Assembly (NCBI RefSeq): GCF_037975245.1
Contig: NC_092576.1
Coordinates: 21,205,611-21,269,610 of the forward strand
Length of the DNA stretch: 64,000 nt
Direction: 5' to 3'
Origin: Apostichopus japonicus
Taxonomy: Eukaryota > Echinodermata > Holothuroidea > Aspidochirotida > Stichopodidae
The translations under genes and the position numbers were made by a program. This document shows positions 1 through 15,299 of this stretch, piece after piece. Each line of letters starts with the position of its first letter. Positions within the stretch are counted from its first letter, which is position 1. The notes below the pieces were generated by a model. It was not told the origin of the DNA, made no database searches, and saw nothing but the letters and a program-made list of their open reading frames with translations.

Positions 1-3000
1 CGTTTGATCGGTACCGCACATTCGATTCATCGGTACGGAACATTCGATTGATCGGTAAGGAACATTCGATTGATCGGTACTGCACATTCGATTGATCGGT
101 ACCGCACATTCGATTGATCGGTACCGCACATTCGATTGATCGGTACCGCACATTCGATTGATCGGTACTGCACATTCGATTGATCGGTACGGAACATTCG
201 ATTGATCGGTACCGCACATTCGATTGATCGGTACTGCACATTCGATTGATCGGTACCGCACATTCGTTTGATCGGTACCGCACATTCGATTGATCGGTAC
301 TGCACATTCGATTGATCGGTACCGCACATTCGATTGATCGGTACCGCACATTCGATTGATCGGTACCGCACATTCGATTGATCCGTACCGCACATTCGAT
401 TGATCGGTACCGCACATTCGATTGATCGGTACCGCACATTCGATTGATCGGTACCGCACATTCGATTGATCCGTACCGCACATTCGATTGATCGGTACCG
501 CACATTCGATTGATCGGTACGGAACATTCGTTTGATCGGTACCGCACATTCGTTTGATCAGTACCGCACATTCGATTGATCGGTACGGAACATTTGATTG
601 ATCTGTAAGGAACATTCGATTGATCGGTACTGCACATTCGATTGATCGGTATCGCACATTCGATTGATCGGTACCGCACATTCGATTGATCGGTACCGCA
701 CATTCGATTGATCGGTACCGCACATTCGATTGATCTCTACCGCACATTCGATTGATCGGTACCGCACATTCGATTGATCGGTACCGCACATTCGATTGAT
801 CGGTACGGAACATTCGATTGATCGGTACGGAACATTCGATTGATCGGTACCGCACATTCGATTGATCGGTACCGCACATTCGATTGATCGGTACGGAACA
901 TTCGTTTGATCGGTACCGCACATTCGATTGATCGGTACCGCACATTCGATTGATCGTTACCGCACATTCGATTGATCGGTACCGCACATTCGCTTGATCG
1001 GTACGGAACATTCGTTTGATCGGTACCGCACATTCGATTGATCGGTACGGAACATTCGATTGATCGGTACGGAACATTCGATTGATCGGTACTGCACATT
1101 CGATTGATCGGTACTGCACATTCGATTGATCCGTACCGCACATTCGATTGATCGGTACCGCACATTCGATTGATCGGAACGGAACATTCGATTGATCGGT
1201 ACCGCACATTCGATTGATCCGTACCGCACATTCGATTGATCGGTCACGCACATTCGATTGATCGGTACGGAACATTCGTTTGATCGGTACCGCACATTCG
1301 ATTGATCGGTACGGAACATTCGATTGATCGGTAAGGAACATTCGATTGATCGGTACTGCACATTCGATTGATCGGTACCGCACATTCGATTGATCGGTAC
1401 CGCACATTCGATTGATCGGTACCGCACATTCGATTGATCGGTACGGAACATTCGATTGATCGGTACCGCACATTCGATTGATCGGTACGGAACATTCGAT
1501 TGATCGGTACCGCACATTAGATTGATCGGTACCGCACATTCGATTGATCGGTACCGCACATTCGATTGATCGGTACCGCACATTCGATTGATCGGTCACG
1601 CACATTCGATTGATCGGTACGGAACATTCGTTTGATCGGTACCGCACATTCGATTGATCGGTACGGAACATTCGATTGATCGGTAAGGAACATTCGATTG
1701 ATCGGTACTGCACATTCGATTGATCGGTACCGCACATTCGATTGATCGGTACCGCACATTCGATTGATCGGTACCGCACATTCGATTGATCGGTAACGCA
1801 CATTCGATTGATCGGTACGGAACATTCGTTTGATCGGTACCGCACATTCGATTGATCGGTACCGCACATTCGATTGATCGGTACCGCACATTCGATTGAT
1901 CGGTACCGCACATTCGATTGATCGGTACCGAACATTCGATTGATCGGTACCGCACATTCGATTGATCGGTACCGCACATTCGATTGATCGGTACCGCACA
2001 TTCGATTGATCGGTACGGAACATTCGATTGATCGGTACCGCACATTCGATTGATCCGTACCGCACATTCGATTGATCGGTACCGCACATTCGATTGATCG
2101 GTACGGAACATTCGATTGATCGGTACCGCACATTCGATTGATCCGTACCGCACATTCGATTGATCGGTACCGCACATTAGATTGATCGGTACCGCACATT
2201 CGATTGATCCGTACCGCACATTCGATTGATCGGTACCGCACATTCGATTGATCGGAACAAAACATTCGATTGATCGGTACCGCACATTCGATTGATCGGT
2301 ACCGCACATTCGATTGATCGGTCACGCACATTCGATTGATCGGTACGGAACATTCGTTTGATCGGTACCGCACATTCGATTGATCGGTACGGAACATTCG
2401 ATTGATCGGTAAGGAACATTCGATTGATCGGTACTGCACATTCGATTGATCGGTACCGCACATTCGATTGATCGGTACCGCACATTCGATTGATCGGTAC
2501 CGCACATTCGATTGATCGGTAACGCACATTCGATTGATCGGTACGGAACATTCGTTTGATCGGTACCGCACATTCGATTGATCGGTACCGCACATTCGAT
2601 TGATCGGTACTGCACATTCGATTGATCGGTACTGCACATTCGATTGATCGGTACCGAACATTCGATTGATCGGTACCGCACATTCGATTGATCGGTACCG
2701 CACATTCGATTGATCGGAACGGAACATTCGATTGATCGGTACCGCACATTCGATTGATCGGTACCGCACATTCGATTGATCGGTACCGCACATTCGATTG
2801 ATCGGTACCGCACATTCGATTGATCGGTATAGCACATTCGATTGATCGGTACCGCACATTCGATTGATCGGTACCGCACATTCGATTGATCGGTCACGCA
2901 CATTCGCTTGATCGGTACGGAACATTCGTTTGATCGGTACCGCACATTCGATTGATCGGTACGGAACATTCGATTGATCGGTACGGAACATTCGATTGAT

Positions 3001-5708
3001 CGGTACTGCACATTCGATTGATCGGTACCGCACATTCGATTGATCGGAACCGCACATTCGATTGATCGGTATCTCACATTCGATTGATCGATACGGAACA
3101 TTCGATTGATCGGTACCGCACATTCGATTGATCGGTACGGAACATTCGATTGATCGGTACCGCACATTCGATTGATCCGTACCGCACATTCGATTGATCG
3201 GTACCGCACATTCGATTGATCGGTCACGCACATTCGATTGATCGGTACGGAACATTCGTTTGATCGGTACCGCACATTCGATTGATCGCTACGGAACATT
3301 CGATTGATCGGTAAAGAACATTCGATTGATCGGTATCGCACATTTGATTGATCGGTACCGCACATTCGATTGATCGGTTTCGCACATTCGATTGATCGGT
3401 ACCGCACATTCGATTGATCCGTACCGCACATTCGATTGATCGGTACCGCACATTCGATTGATCGGAACGGAACATTCGATTGATCGGTACCGCACATTCG
3501 ATTGATCGGTACCGCACATTCGATTGATCGGTACCGCACATTCGATTGATCGGTACCGCACATTCGATTGATCGGTACTGCACATTCGATTGATCGGTAC
3601 CGCACATTCGATTGATCGGTACCGCACATTCGATTGATCGGTACCGAACATTCGATTGATCGGTACCGCACATTCGATTGATCGGTACCGCACATTCTAT
3701 TAATAGGTACCGCACATTCGATTGATCGGTACGGAACATTCGATTGATCGGTACCGCACATTCGATTGATCGGTACCGCACATTCGATTGATCGGTACCG
3801 CACATTCGATTGATCCGTACCGCACATTCGATTGATCGGTACCGCACATTCGATTGATCGGAACGGAACATTCGATTGATCGGTACCGCACATTCGATTG
3901 ATCGGTACCGCACATTCGATTGATCGGTCACGCACATTCGATTGATCGGTACGGAACATTCGTTTGATCGGTACCGCACATTCGATTCATCGGTACGGAA
4001 CATTCGATTGATCGGTAAGGAACATTCGATTGATCGGTACTGCACATTCGATTGATCGGTACCGCACATTCGATTGATCGGTACCGCACATTCGATTGAT
4101 CGGTACTGCACATTCGATTGATCGGTACTGCACATTCGATTGATCGGTACGGAACATTCGATTGATCGGTACCGCACATTCGATTGATCGGTACTGCACA
4201 TTCGATTGATCGGTACCGCACATTCGTTTGATCGGTACCGCACATTCGATTGATCGGTACTGCACATTCGATTGATCGGTACCGCACATTCGATTGATCG
4301 GTACCGCACATTCGATTGATCGGTACCGCACATTCGATTGATCCGTACCGCACATTCGATTGATCGGTACCGCACATTCGATTGATCGGTACCGCACATT
4401 CGATTGATCGGTACCGCACATTCGATTGATCCGTACCGCATATTCGATTGATCGGTACCGCACATTCGATTGATCGGTACGGAACATTCGTTTGATCGGT
4501 ACCGCACATTCGTTTGATCAGTACCGCACATTCGATTGATCGGTACGGAACATTTGATTGATCTGTAAGGAACATTCGATTGATCGGTACTGCACATTCG
4601 ATTGATCGGTACGGAACATTCGATTGATCGGTACGGAACATTCGATTGATCGGTACCGCACATTCGATTGATCGGTACCGCACATTCGATTGATCGGTAC
4701 GGAACATTCGTTTGATCGGTACCGCACATTCGATTGATCGGTACCGCACATTCGATTGATCGTTACCGCACATTCGATTGATCGGTACCGCACATTCGCT
4801 TGATCGGTACGGAACATTCGTTTGATCGGTACCGCACATTCGATTGATCGGTACGGAACATTCGATTGATCGGTACGGAACATTCGATTGATCGGTACTG
4901 CACATTCGATTGATCGGTACTGCACATTCGATTGATCCGTACCGCACATTCGATTGATCGGTACCGCACATTCGATTGATCGGAACGGAACATTCGATTG
5001 ATCGGTACCGCACATTCGATTGATCCGTACCGCACATTCGATTGATCGGTCACGCACATTCGATTGATCGGTACGGAACATTCGTTTGATCGGTACCGCA
5101 CATTCGATTGATCGGTACGGAACATTCGATTGATCGGTAAGGAACATTCGATTGATCGGTACTGCACATTCGATTGATCGGTACCGCACATTCGATTGAT
5201 CGGTACCGCACATTCGATTGATCGGTACCGCACATTCGATTGATCGGTACGGAACATTCGATTGATCGGTACCGCACATTCGATTGATCGGTACGGAACA
5301 TTCGATTGATCGGTACCGCACATTAGATTGATCGGTACCGCACATTCGATTGATCCGTACCGCACATTCGATTGATCGGTACCGCACATTCGATTGATCG
5401 GTACCGCACATTCGATTGATCGGTCACGCACATTCGATTGATCGGTACGGAACATTCGTTTGATCGGTACCGCACATTCGATTGATCGGTACGGAACATT
5501 CGATTGATCGGTAAGGAACATTCGATTGATCGGTACTGCACATTCGATTGATCGGTACCGCACATTCGATTGATCGGTACCGCACATTCGATTGATCGGT
5601 ACCGCACATTCGATTGATCGGTAACGCACATTCGATTGATCGGTACGGAACATTCGTTTGATCGGTACCGCACATTCGATTGATCGGTACCGCACATTCG
5701 ATTGATCG
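1..5708 (+). repeat. Segmental duplication A (1-1880 with 3961-5708)
   Basis: Bases 1-650 match 3961-4610 at a spacing of exactly 3960 bp (180 monomers), including the shared rare GATTCATCGG near 27 and 3987. Two differences are located, near 147 and 481. The second copy then lacks seven monomers (154 bp, about 632-785 of the first copy), so spacing falls to 3806. It gains one monomer near 5,350, raising spacing to 3828. Similarity fades near 1,880 and 5,708. Confidence 0.85.
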
Positions 5709-8700
5709 GTACTGCACATTCGATTGATCGGTACTGCACATTCGATTGATCGGTACCGCACATTCGATTGATCCGTACCGCACATTCGATTGATCGGTCA
5801 CGCACATTCGATTGATCGGTACGGAACATTCGTTTAATCGGTACCGCACATTCGATTGATCGGTACGGAACATTCGATTGATCGGTAAGGAACATTCGAT
5901 TGATCGGTACTGCACATTCGATTGATCGGTACCGCACATTCGATTGATCGGAACGGAACATTGGATTGATCGGTACCGCACATTCGATTGATCGGTACCG
6001 CACATTCGATTGATCGGTACAGAACATTCGTTTGATCGGTACCGCACATTCGATTGATCGGTACCGCACATTCGATTGATCGGTACCGCACATTCGATTG
6101 ATCGGTCACGCACATTCGCTTGATCGGTACGGAACATTCGTTTGATCGGTACCGCACATTCGATTGATCGGTACTGCACATTCAATTGATCGGTACGGAA
6201 CATTCGATTGATCGGTACCGCACATTCGATTGATCGGTACTGCACATTCGATTGATCCGTACCGCACATTCGATTGATCGGTACCGCACATTCGATTGAT
6301 CGGTACCGCACATTCGATTGATCGGTACGGAACATTCGATTGATCGGTACCGCACATTCGATTGATCCGTACCGCACATTCGATTGATCGGTACCGCACA
6401 TTAGATTGATCGGTACCGCACATTCGATTGATCCGTACCGCACATTCGATTGATCGGTACCGCACATTCGATTGATCGGTACCGCACATTCGATTGATCG
6501 GTACCGCACATTCGATTGATCGGTACGGAACATTCGATTGATCGGTAAGGAACATTCGATTGATCGGTACTGCACATTCGATTGATCGGTACCGCACATT
6601 CGATTGATCGGTACCGCACATTCGATTGATCGATACGGAACATTCGATTCATCGGTACCGCACATTCGATTGATCGGTACGGAACATTCGATTGATCGGT
6701 ACCACACATTCGATTGATCCGTACCGCACATTCGATTGAGCGGTACCGCACATTCGATTGATCGGTCACGCACATTCGATTGATCGGTACGGAACATTCG
6801 TTTGATCGGTACCGCACATTCGATTGATCGGTACGGAACATTCGATTGATCGGAACGGAACATTGGATTGATCGGTACCGCACATTCGATTGATCGGTAC
6901 CGCACATTCGATTGATCGGTACCGCACATTCGATTGATCGGTACCACACATTCGATTGATCGGTACCGAACATTCGATTGATCGGTACCGCACATTCGAT
7001 TGATCGGTACCGCACATTCTATTAATAGGTAACGCACATTCGATTGATCGGTACGGAACATTCGATTGATCGGTACCGCACATTCGATTGATCGGTACCG
7101 CACATTCGATTGATCGGTACCGCACATTCGATTGATCGGTACCGCACATTCGATTGATCCGTACCGCACATTCGATTGATCGGTACCGCACATTCGATTG
7201 ATCGGAACGGAACATTCGATTGATCGGTACCGCACATTCGATTGATCGGTACCGCACATTCGATTGATCGGTCACGCACATTCGATTGATCGGTACGGAA
7301 CATTCGTTTGATCGGTACCGCACATTCGATTCATCGGTACGGAACATTCGATTGATCGGTAAGGAACATTCGATTGATCGGTAAGGAACATTCGATTGAT
7401 CGGTACCGCACATTCGATTGATCGGTACCGCACATTCGATTGATCGGTACCGCACATTCGATTGATCGGTACTGCACATTCGATTGATCGGTACTGCACA
7501 TTCGATTGATCGGTACCGAACATTCGATTGATCGGTACCGCACATTCGATTGATCGGTACCGCACATTCGATTGATCTGTAAGGAACATTCGATTGATCG
7601 GTACTGCACATTCGATTGATCGGAACGGAACATTCGATTAATCGGTACCGCACATTCGATTGATCGGTACCGCACATTCGATTGATCGGAACGGAACATT
7701 CGATTGATCGGTACCGCACATTCGATTGATCGGTACCGCACATTCGATTGATCGGTACCGCACATTCGATTGATCGGTACTGAACATTCGTTTGATCGGT
7801 ACCGCACATTCGATTGATCGGTACGGAACATTCGATTGATCGGTACGGAACATTCGATTGATCGGTACGGAACATTCGATTGATCTGTAAGGAACATTCG
7901 ATTGATCGGTACTGCACATTCGATTGATCGGAACGGAACATTCGATTGATCGGTACCGAACATTCGATTGATCGGTACCGCACATTCGATTGATCGGTAC
8001 CGCACATTCGATTGATCTGTAAGGAACATTCGATTGATCGGTACCGCACATTCGATTGATCCGTACCGCACATTCGATTGATCGGTACCGCACATTCGAT
8101 TGATCGGAACGGAACATTCGATTGATCGGTACCGCACATTAGATTGATCGGTACCGCACATTCGATTGATCCGTACCGCACATTCGATTGATCGGTACCG
8201 CACATTCGATTGATCGGTACCGCACATTCGATTGATCGGTCACGCACATTCGATTGATCGGTACGGAACATTCGTTTGATCGGTACCGCACATTCGATTG
8301 ATCGGTACGGAACATTCGATTGATCGGTAAGGAACATTCGATTGATCGGTACTGCACATTCGATTGATCGGTACCGCACATTCGATTGATCGGTACCGCA
8401 CATTCGATTGATCGGTACCGCACATTCGATTGATCGGTAACGCACATTCGATTGATCGGTACGGAACATTCGTTTGATCGGTACCGCACATTCGATTGAT
8501 CGGTACCGCACATTCGATTGATCGGTACTGCACATTCGATTGATCGGTACTGCACATTCGATTGATCGGTACCGCACATTCGATTGATCCGTACCGCACA
8601 TTCGATTGATCGGTCACGCACATTCGATTGATCGGTACGGAACATTCGTTTAATCGGTACCGCACATTCGATTGATCGGTACGGAACATTCGATTGATCG

Positions 8701-8756
8701 GTAAGGAACATTCGATTGATCGGTACTGCACATTCGATTGATCCGTACCGCACATT
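5270..8756 (+). repeat. Segmental duplication B (5270-5940 with 8086-8756)
   Basis: About 670 bp recur at a spacing of 2816 bp (128 monomers). Shared landmarks are the CATTAGATTG monomer (5311 and 8127 region), TCACGCAC heads (5424 and 8240) and the CGTTTAATCGG monomer near 5,832 and 8,648. The copies diverge upstream of 5,270 and after 5,940. Confidence 0.8.
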
Positions 8757-11650
8757 CGATTGATCGGTACCGCACATTCGATTGATCGGTACCGCACATT
8801 CGATTGATCGGTACGGAACATTCGATTGATCGGTACCGCACATTCGATTGATCCGTACCGCACATTCGATTGATCGGTACCGCACATTCGATTGATCGGT
8901 ACCGCACATTCGATTGATCGGTACCGCACATTCGATTGATCGGTACTGCACATTCGATTGATCGGTACCGCACATTCGATTGATCGGTACCGCACATTCG
9001 ATTGATCGGTACCGCACATTCGATTGATCGGTCACGCACATTCGCTTGATCGGTACGGAACATTCGTTTGATCGGTACCGCACATTCGATTGATCGATAC
9101 GGAACATTCGATTGATCGGTACGGAACATTCGATTGATCGGTACTGCACATTCGATTGATCGGTACCGCACATTCGATTGATCGGAACCGCACATTCGAT
9201 TGATCGGTATCGCACATTCGATTGATCGATACGGAACATTCGATTGATCGGTACCGCACATTCGATTGATCGGTACGGAACATTCGATTGATCGGTACCG
9301 CACATTCGATTGATCGGTACCGCACATTCGATTGATCGGTACCGCACATTCGATTGATCGGAACGGAACATTGGATTGATCGGTACCGCACATTCGATTG
9401 ATCCGTACCGCACATTCGATTGATCGGTACGGAACATTCGTTTGATCGGTACCGCACATTCGATTGATCGGTACCGCACATTCGATTGATCGGTACCGCA
9501 CATTCGATTGATCGGTCACGCACATTCGCTTGATCGGTACGGAACATTCGTTTGATCGGTACCGCACATTCGATTGATCGGTACTGCACATTCAATTGAT
9601 CGGTACGGAACATTCGATTGATCGGTACCGCACATTCGATTGATCGGTACTGCACATTCGATTGATCCGTACCGCACATTCGATTGATCGGTACCGCACA
9701 TTCGATTGATCGGAACGGAACATTCGATTGATCGGTACCGCACATTCGATTGATCCGTACCGCACATTCGATTGATCGGTCACGCACATTCGATTGATCG
9801 GTACGGAACATTCGTTTGATCGGTACCGCACATTCGATTGATCGGTACGGAACATTCGATTGATCGGTAAGGAACATTCGATTGATCGGTACTGCACATT
9901 CGATTGATCGGTACCGCACATTCGATTGATCGGTACCGCACATTCGATTGATCGGTACCGCACATTCGATTGATCGGTACGGAACATTCGATTGATCGGT
10001 ACCGCACATTCGATTGATCCGTACCGCACATTCGATTGATCGGTACCGCACATTAGATTGATCGGTACCGCACATTCGATTGATCCGTACCGCACATTCG
10101 ATTGATCGGTACCGCACATTCGATTGATCGGTACCGCACATTCGATTGATCGGTACCGCACATTCGATTGATCGGTACGGAACATTCGATTGATCGGTAA
10201 GGAACATTCGATTGAGCGGTACTGCACATTCGATTGATCGGTACCGCACATTCGATTGATCGGTACCGCACATTCGATTGATCGATACGGAACATTCGAT
10301 TCATCGGTACCGCACATTCGATTGATCGGTACGGAACATTCGATTGATCGGTACCACACATTCGATTGATCCGTACCGCACATTCGATTGAGCGGTACCG
10401 CACATTCGATTGATCGGTCACGCACATTCGATTGATCGGTACGGAACATTCGTTTGATCGGTACCGCACATTCGATTGATCGGTACGGAACATTCGATTG
10501 ATCGGAACGGAACATTGGATTGATCGGTACCGCACATTCGATTGATCGGTACCGCACATTCGATTGATCGGTACCGCACATTCGATTGATCGGTACCACA
10601 CATTCGATTGATCGGTACCGAACATTCGATTGATCGGTACCGCACATTCGATTGATCGGTACCGCACATTCTATTAATAGGTAACGCACATTCGATTGAT
10701 CGGTACGGAACATTCGATTGATCGGTACCGCACATTCGATTGATCGGTACCGCACATTCGATTGATCGGTACCGCACATTCGATTGATCGGTACCGCACA
10801 TTCAATTGATCCGTACCGCACATTCGATTGATCGGTACCGCACATTCGATTGATCGGTACGGAACATTCGATTGATCGGTACCGCATATTCGATTGATCG
10901 GTACGGAACATTCTATTGATCGGTCACGCACATTCGATTGATCGGTACGGAACATTCGTTTGATCGGTACCGCATATTCGATTGATCGGTACGGAACATT
11001 CGATTGATCGGTAAGGAACATTCGATTGATCGGTAAGGAACATTCGATTGATCGGTACCGCACATTCGATTGATCGGTACCGCACATTCGATTGATCGGT
11101 ACCGCACATTCGATTGATCGGTACTGCACATTCGATTGATCGGTACTGCACATTCGATTGATCGGTACCGAACATTCGATTGATCGGTACCGCACATTCG
11201 ATTGATCGGTACCGCACATTCGATTGATCTGTAAGGAACATTCGATTGATCGGTACTGCACATTCGATTGATCGGAACGGAACATTCGATTAATCGGTAC
11301 CGCACATTCGATTGATCGGTACCGCACATTCGATTGATCGGAACGGAACATTCGATTGATCGGTACCGCACATTCGATTGATCGGTACCGCACATTCGAT
11401 TGATCGGTACCGCACATTCGATTGATCGGTACTGAACATTCGTTTGATCGGTACCGCACATTCGATTGATCGGTACGGAACATTCGATTGATCGGTACGG
11501 AACATTCGATTGATCGGTACGGAACATTCGATTGATCTGTAAGGAACATTCGATTGATCGGTACTGCACATTCGATTGATCGGAACGGAACATTCGATTG
11601 ATCGGTACCGCACATTCGATTGATCGGTACCGCACATTCGATTGATCGGA
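5930..11650 (+). repeat. Segmental duplication C (5930-8000 with 9340-11650)
   Basis: The first part (5930-6300 with 9340-9711) is spaced 3410 bp. After an extra 242 bp (11 monomers) in the second copy the spacing becomes 3652 bp, continuing to about 8,000 and 11,650. Shared rare landmarks are GAACATTGGATTG (5959 and 9369), CATTCAATTG (6181 and 9591), GATTGAGCGG (6736 and 10388) and the palindrome monomer (7019 and 10671). Confidence 0.83.
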
Positions 11651-14600
11651 ACGGAACATTCGATTGATCGGTACCGCATATTCGATTGATCGGAACGGAA
11701 CATTCGATTGATCGGTACCGCACATTCGTTTGATCGGTACCGCACATTCGATTGATCGGTACCGCACATTCGATTGATCGGTACGGAACATTCGATTGAT
11801 CGGTACTGCACATTCGATTGATCGGTACCGCACATTCGATTGATCGGTACTGCACATTCGATTGATCGGTACCGCACATTCGATTGATCGGTACCGCACA
11901 TTCGATTGATCGGTAACGCACATTCGACTGATCGGTAACGCACATTCGATTGATCGGTACGGAAAATTCGATTGATCGGAACGGAACATTCGATTGATCG
12001 GTACCGCACATTCGATTGATCGGAACGGAACATTCGAATGATCGGTACTGCACATTCGATTGATCGGTACCGCACATTCTATTAATAGGTAACGCACATT
12101 CGATTGATCGGTACGGAACATTCGATTGATCGGTACCGCACATTCGATTGATCGGTACCGCACATTCGATTGATCGGTACCGCACATTCGATTGATCGGT
12201 ACCGCACATTCGATTGATCGGTACCGCACATTCGATTGATCGGTACCGCATATTCGATTGATCGGTACGGAACATTCGATTGATCGGTACGGAACATTCG
12301 ATTGATCGGTACCGCACATTCGATTGATCGGTACCGCACATTCGATTGATCGGTACGGAACATTCGTTTGATCGGTACCGCACATTCGATTGATCGGTAC
12401 CGCACATTCGATTGATCGGTACCGCACATTCGATTGATCGGTCACGCACATTCGCTTGATCGGTTCGGAACATTCGTTTGATCGGTACCGCACATTCGAT
12501 TGATCGGTACGGAACATTCGATTGATCGGTACGGAACATTCGATTGATCGGTACCGCACATTCGATTGATCGGTACTGCACATTCGATTGATCCGTACCG
12601 CACATTCGATTGATCGGTACGGAACATTCGATTGATCGGTACTGCACATTCGATTGATCGGTACCGCACATTTGATTGATCGGAACCGCACATTCGATTA
12701 ATCGGTATCGCACATTCGATTGATCGATACGGAACATTCGATTGATCGGTACCGCACATTCGATTGATCGGTACGGAACATTCGATTGATCGGTACCGCA
12801 CATTCGATTGATCCGTACCGCACATTCGATTGATCGGTACCGCACATTCTATTAATAGGTAACGCACATTCGATTGATCGGTACGGAACATTCGATTGAT
12901 CGGTACCGCACATTCGATTGATCGGTACCGCACATTCGATTGATCGGTACCGCACATTCGATTGATCGGTACCGCACATTCAATTGATCCGTACCGCACA
13001 TTCGATTGATCGGTACCGCACATTCGATTGATCGGTACGGAACATTCGATTGATCGGTACCGCATATTCGATTGATCGGTACGGAACATTCTATTGATCG
13101 GTCACGCACATTCGATTGATCGGTACGGAACATTCGTTTGATCGGTACCGCATATTCGATTGATCGGTACGGAACATTCGATTGATCGGTAAGGAACATT
13201 CGATTGATCGGTAAGGAACATTCGATTGATCGGTACCGCACATTCGATTGATCGGTACCGCACATTCGATTGATCGGTACCGCACATTCGATTGATCGGT
13301 ACTGCACATTCGATTGATCGGTACTGCACATTCGATTGATCGGTACCGAACATTCGATTGATCGGTACCGCACATTCGATTGATCGGTACCGCACATTCG
13401 ATTGATCTGTAAGGAACATTCGATTGATCGGTACTGCACATTCGATTGATCGGAACGGAACATTCGATTAATCGGTACCGCACATTCGATTGATCGGTAC
13501 CGCACATTCGATTGATCGGAACGGAACATTCGATTGATCGGTACCGCACATTCGATTGATCGGTACCGCACATTCGATTGATCGGTACCGCACATTCGAT
13601 TGATCGGTACTGAACATTCGTTTGATCGGTACCGCACATTCGATTGATCGGTACGGAACATTCGATTGATCGGTACGGAACATTCGATTGATCGGTACGG
13701 AACATTCGATTGATCTGTAAGGAACATTCGATTGATCGGTACTGCACATTCGATTGATCGGAACGGAACATTCGATTGATCGGTACCGCACATTCGATTG
13801 ATCGGTACCGCACATTCGATTGATCGGAACGGAACATTCGATTGATGGGTACCGCATATTCGATTGATCGGAACGGAACATTCGATTGATCGGTACCGCA
13901 CATTCGTTTGATCGGTACCGCACATTCGATTGATCGGTACCGCACATTCGATTGATCGGTACGGAACATTCGATTGATCGGTACTGCACATTCGATTGAT
14001 CGGTACCGCACATTCGATTGATCGGTACTGCACATTCGATTGATCGGTACCGCACATTCGATTGATCGGTACCGCACATTCGATTGATCGGTAACGCACA
14101 TTCGACTGATCGGTAACGCACATTCGATTGATCGGTACGGAAAATTCGATTGATCGGAACGGAACATTCGATTGATCGGTACCGCACATTCGATTGATCG
14201 GAACGGAACATTCGAATGATCGGTACTGCACATTCGATTGATCGGTACCGCACATTCTATTAATAGGTAACGCACATTCGATTGATCGGTACGGAACATT
14301 CGATTGATCGGTACCGCACATTCGATTGATCGGTACCGCACATTCGATTGATCGGTACCGCACATTCGATTGATCGGTACCGCACATTCGATTGATCGGT
14401 ACCGCACATTCGATTGATCGGTACCGCATATTCGATTGATCGGTACGGAACATTCGATTGATCGGTACGGAACATTCGATTGATCGGTACCGCACATTCG
14501 ATTGATCGGTACCGCACATTCGATTGATCGGTACGGAACATTCGTTTGATCGGTACCGCACATTCGATTGATCGGTACCGCACATTCGATTGATCGGTAC

Positions 14601-15015
14601 CGCACATTCGATTGATCGGTCACGCACATTCGCTTGATCGGTTCGGAACATTCGTTTGATCGGTACCGCACATTCGATTGATCGGTACGGAACATTCGAT
14701 TGATCGGTACGGAACATTCGATTGATCGGTACCGCACATTCGATTGATCGGTACTGCACATTCGATTGATCCGTACCGCACATTCGATTGATCGGTACGG
14801 AACATTCGATTGATCGGTACTGCACATTCGATTGATCGGTACCGCACATTTGATTGATCGGAACCGCACATTCCATTAATCGGTATCGCACATTCGATTG
14901 ATCGATACGGAACATTCGATTGATCGGTACCGCACATTCGATTGATCGGTACGGAACATTCGATTGATCGGTACCGCACATTCGATTGATCCGTACCGCA
15001 CATTCGATTGAGCCG
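10660..15015 (+). repeat. Adjacent duplication D, 2178 bp (99 monomers) twice
   Basis: Copy 1 runs about 10,660-12,837 and copy 2 about 12,838-15,015. Shared landmarks are the palindrome monomers (10671 and 12849; 12079 and 14257), the CTATTGATCGG-TCACG junction (10911 and 13089) and cassette 2 (11,921 and 14,099). I located only two or three differences, including ATCGG to ATGGG near 13,846 and CGATTAAT to CCATTAAT near 14,873. This is a recent head-to-tail duplication or an assembly duplication. Confidence 0.88.
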
Positions 15016-15299
15016 TACCGCACATTCGATTGATCGGTCACGCACATTCGATTGATCGGTACGGAACATTCGTTTGATCGGTACCGCACATTCGATTGAT
15101 CGGTACGGAACATTCGATTGATCGGTAAGGAACATTCGATTGATCGGTACCGCACATTTGATTGATCGGTAACGCACATTCGATTGATCGGTTCCGCACA
15201 TTCGATTGATCGGTACCGCACATTCGATTGATCCGTACCGCTTATTCGATTGATCGGTACCGCACATTCGATTGATCGGAACGGTACATTGGATTGATC

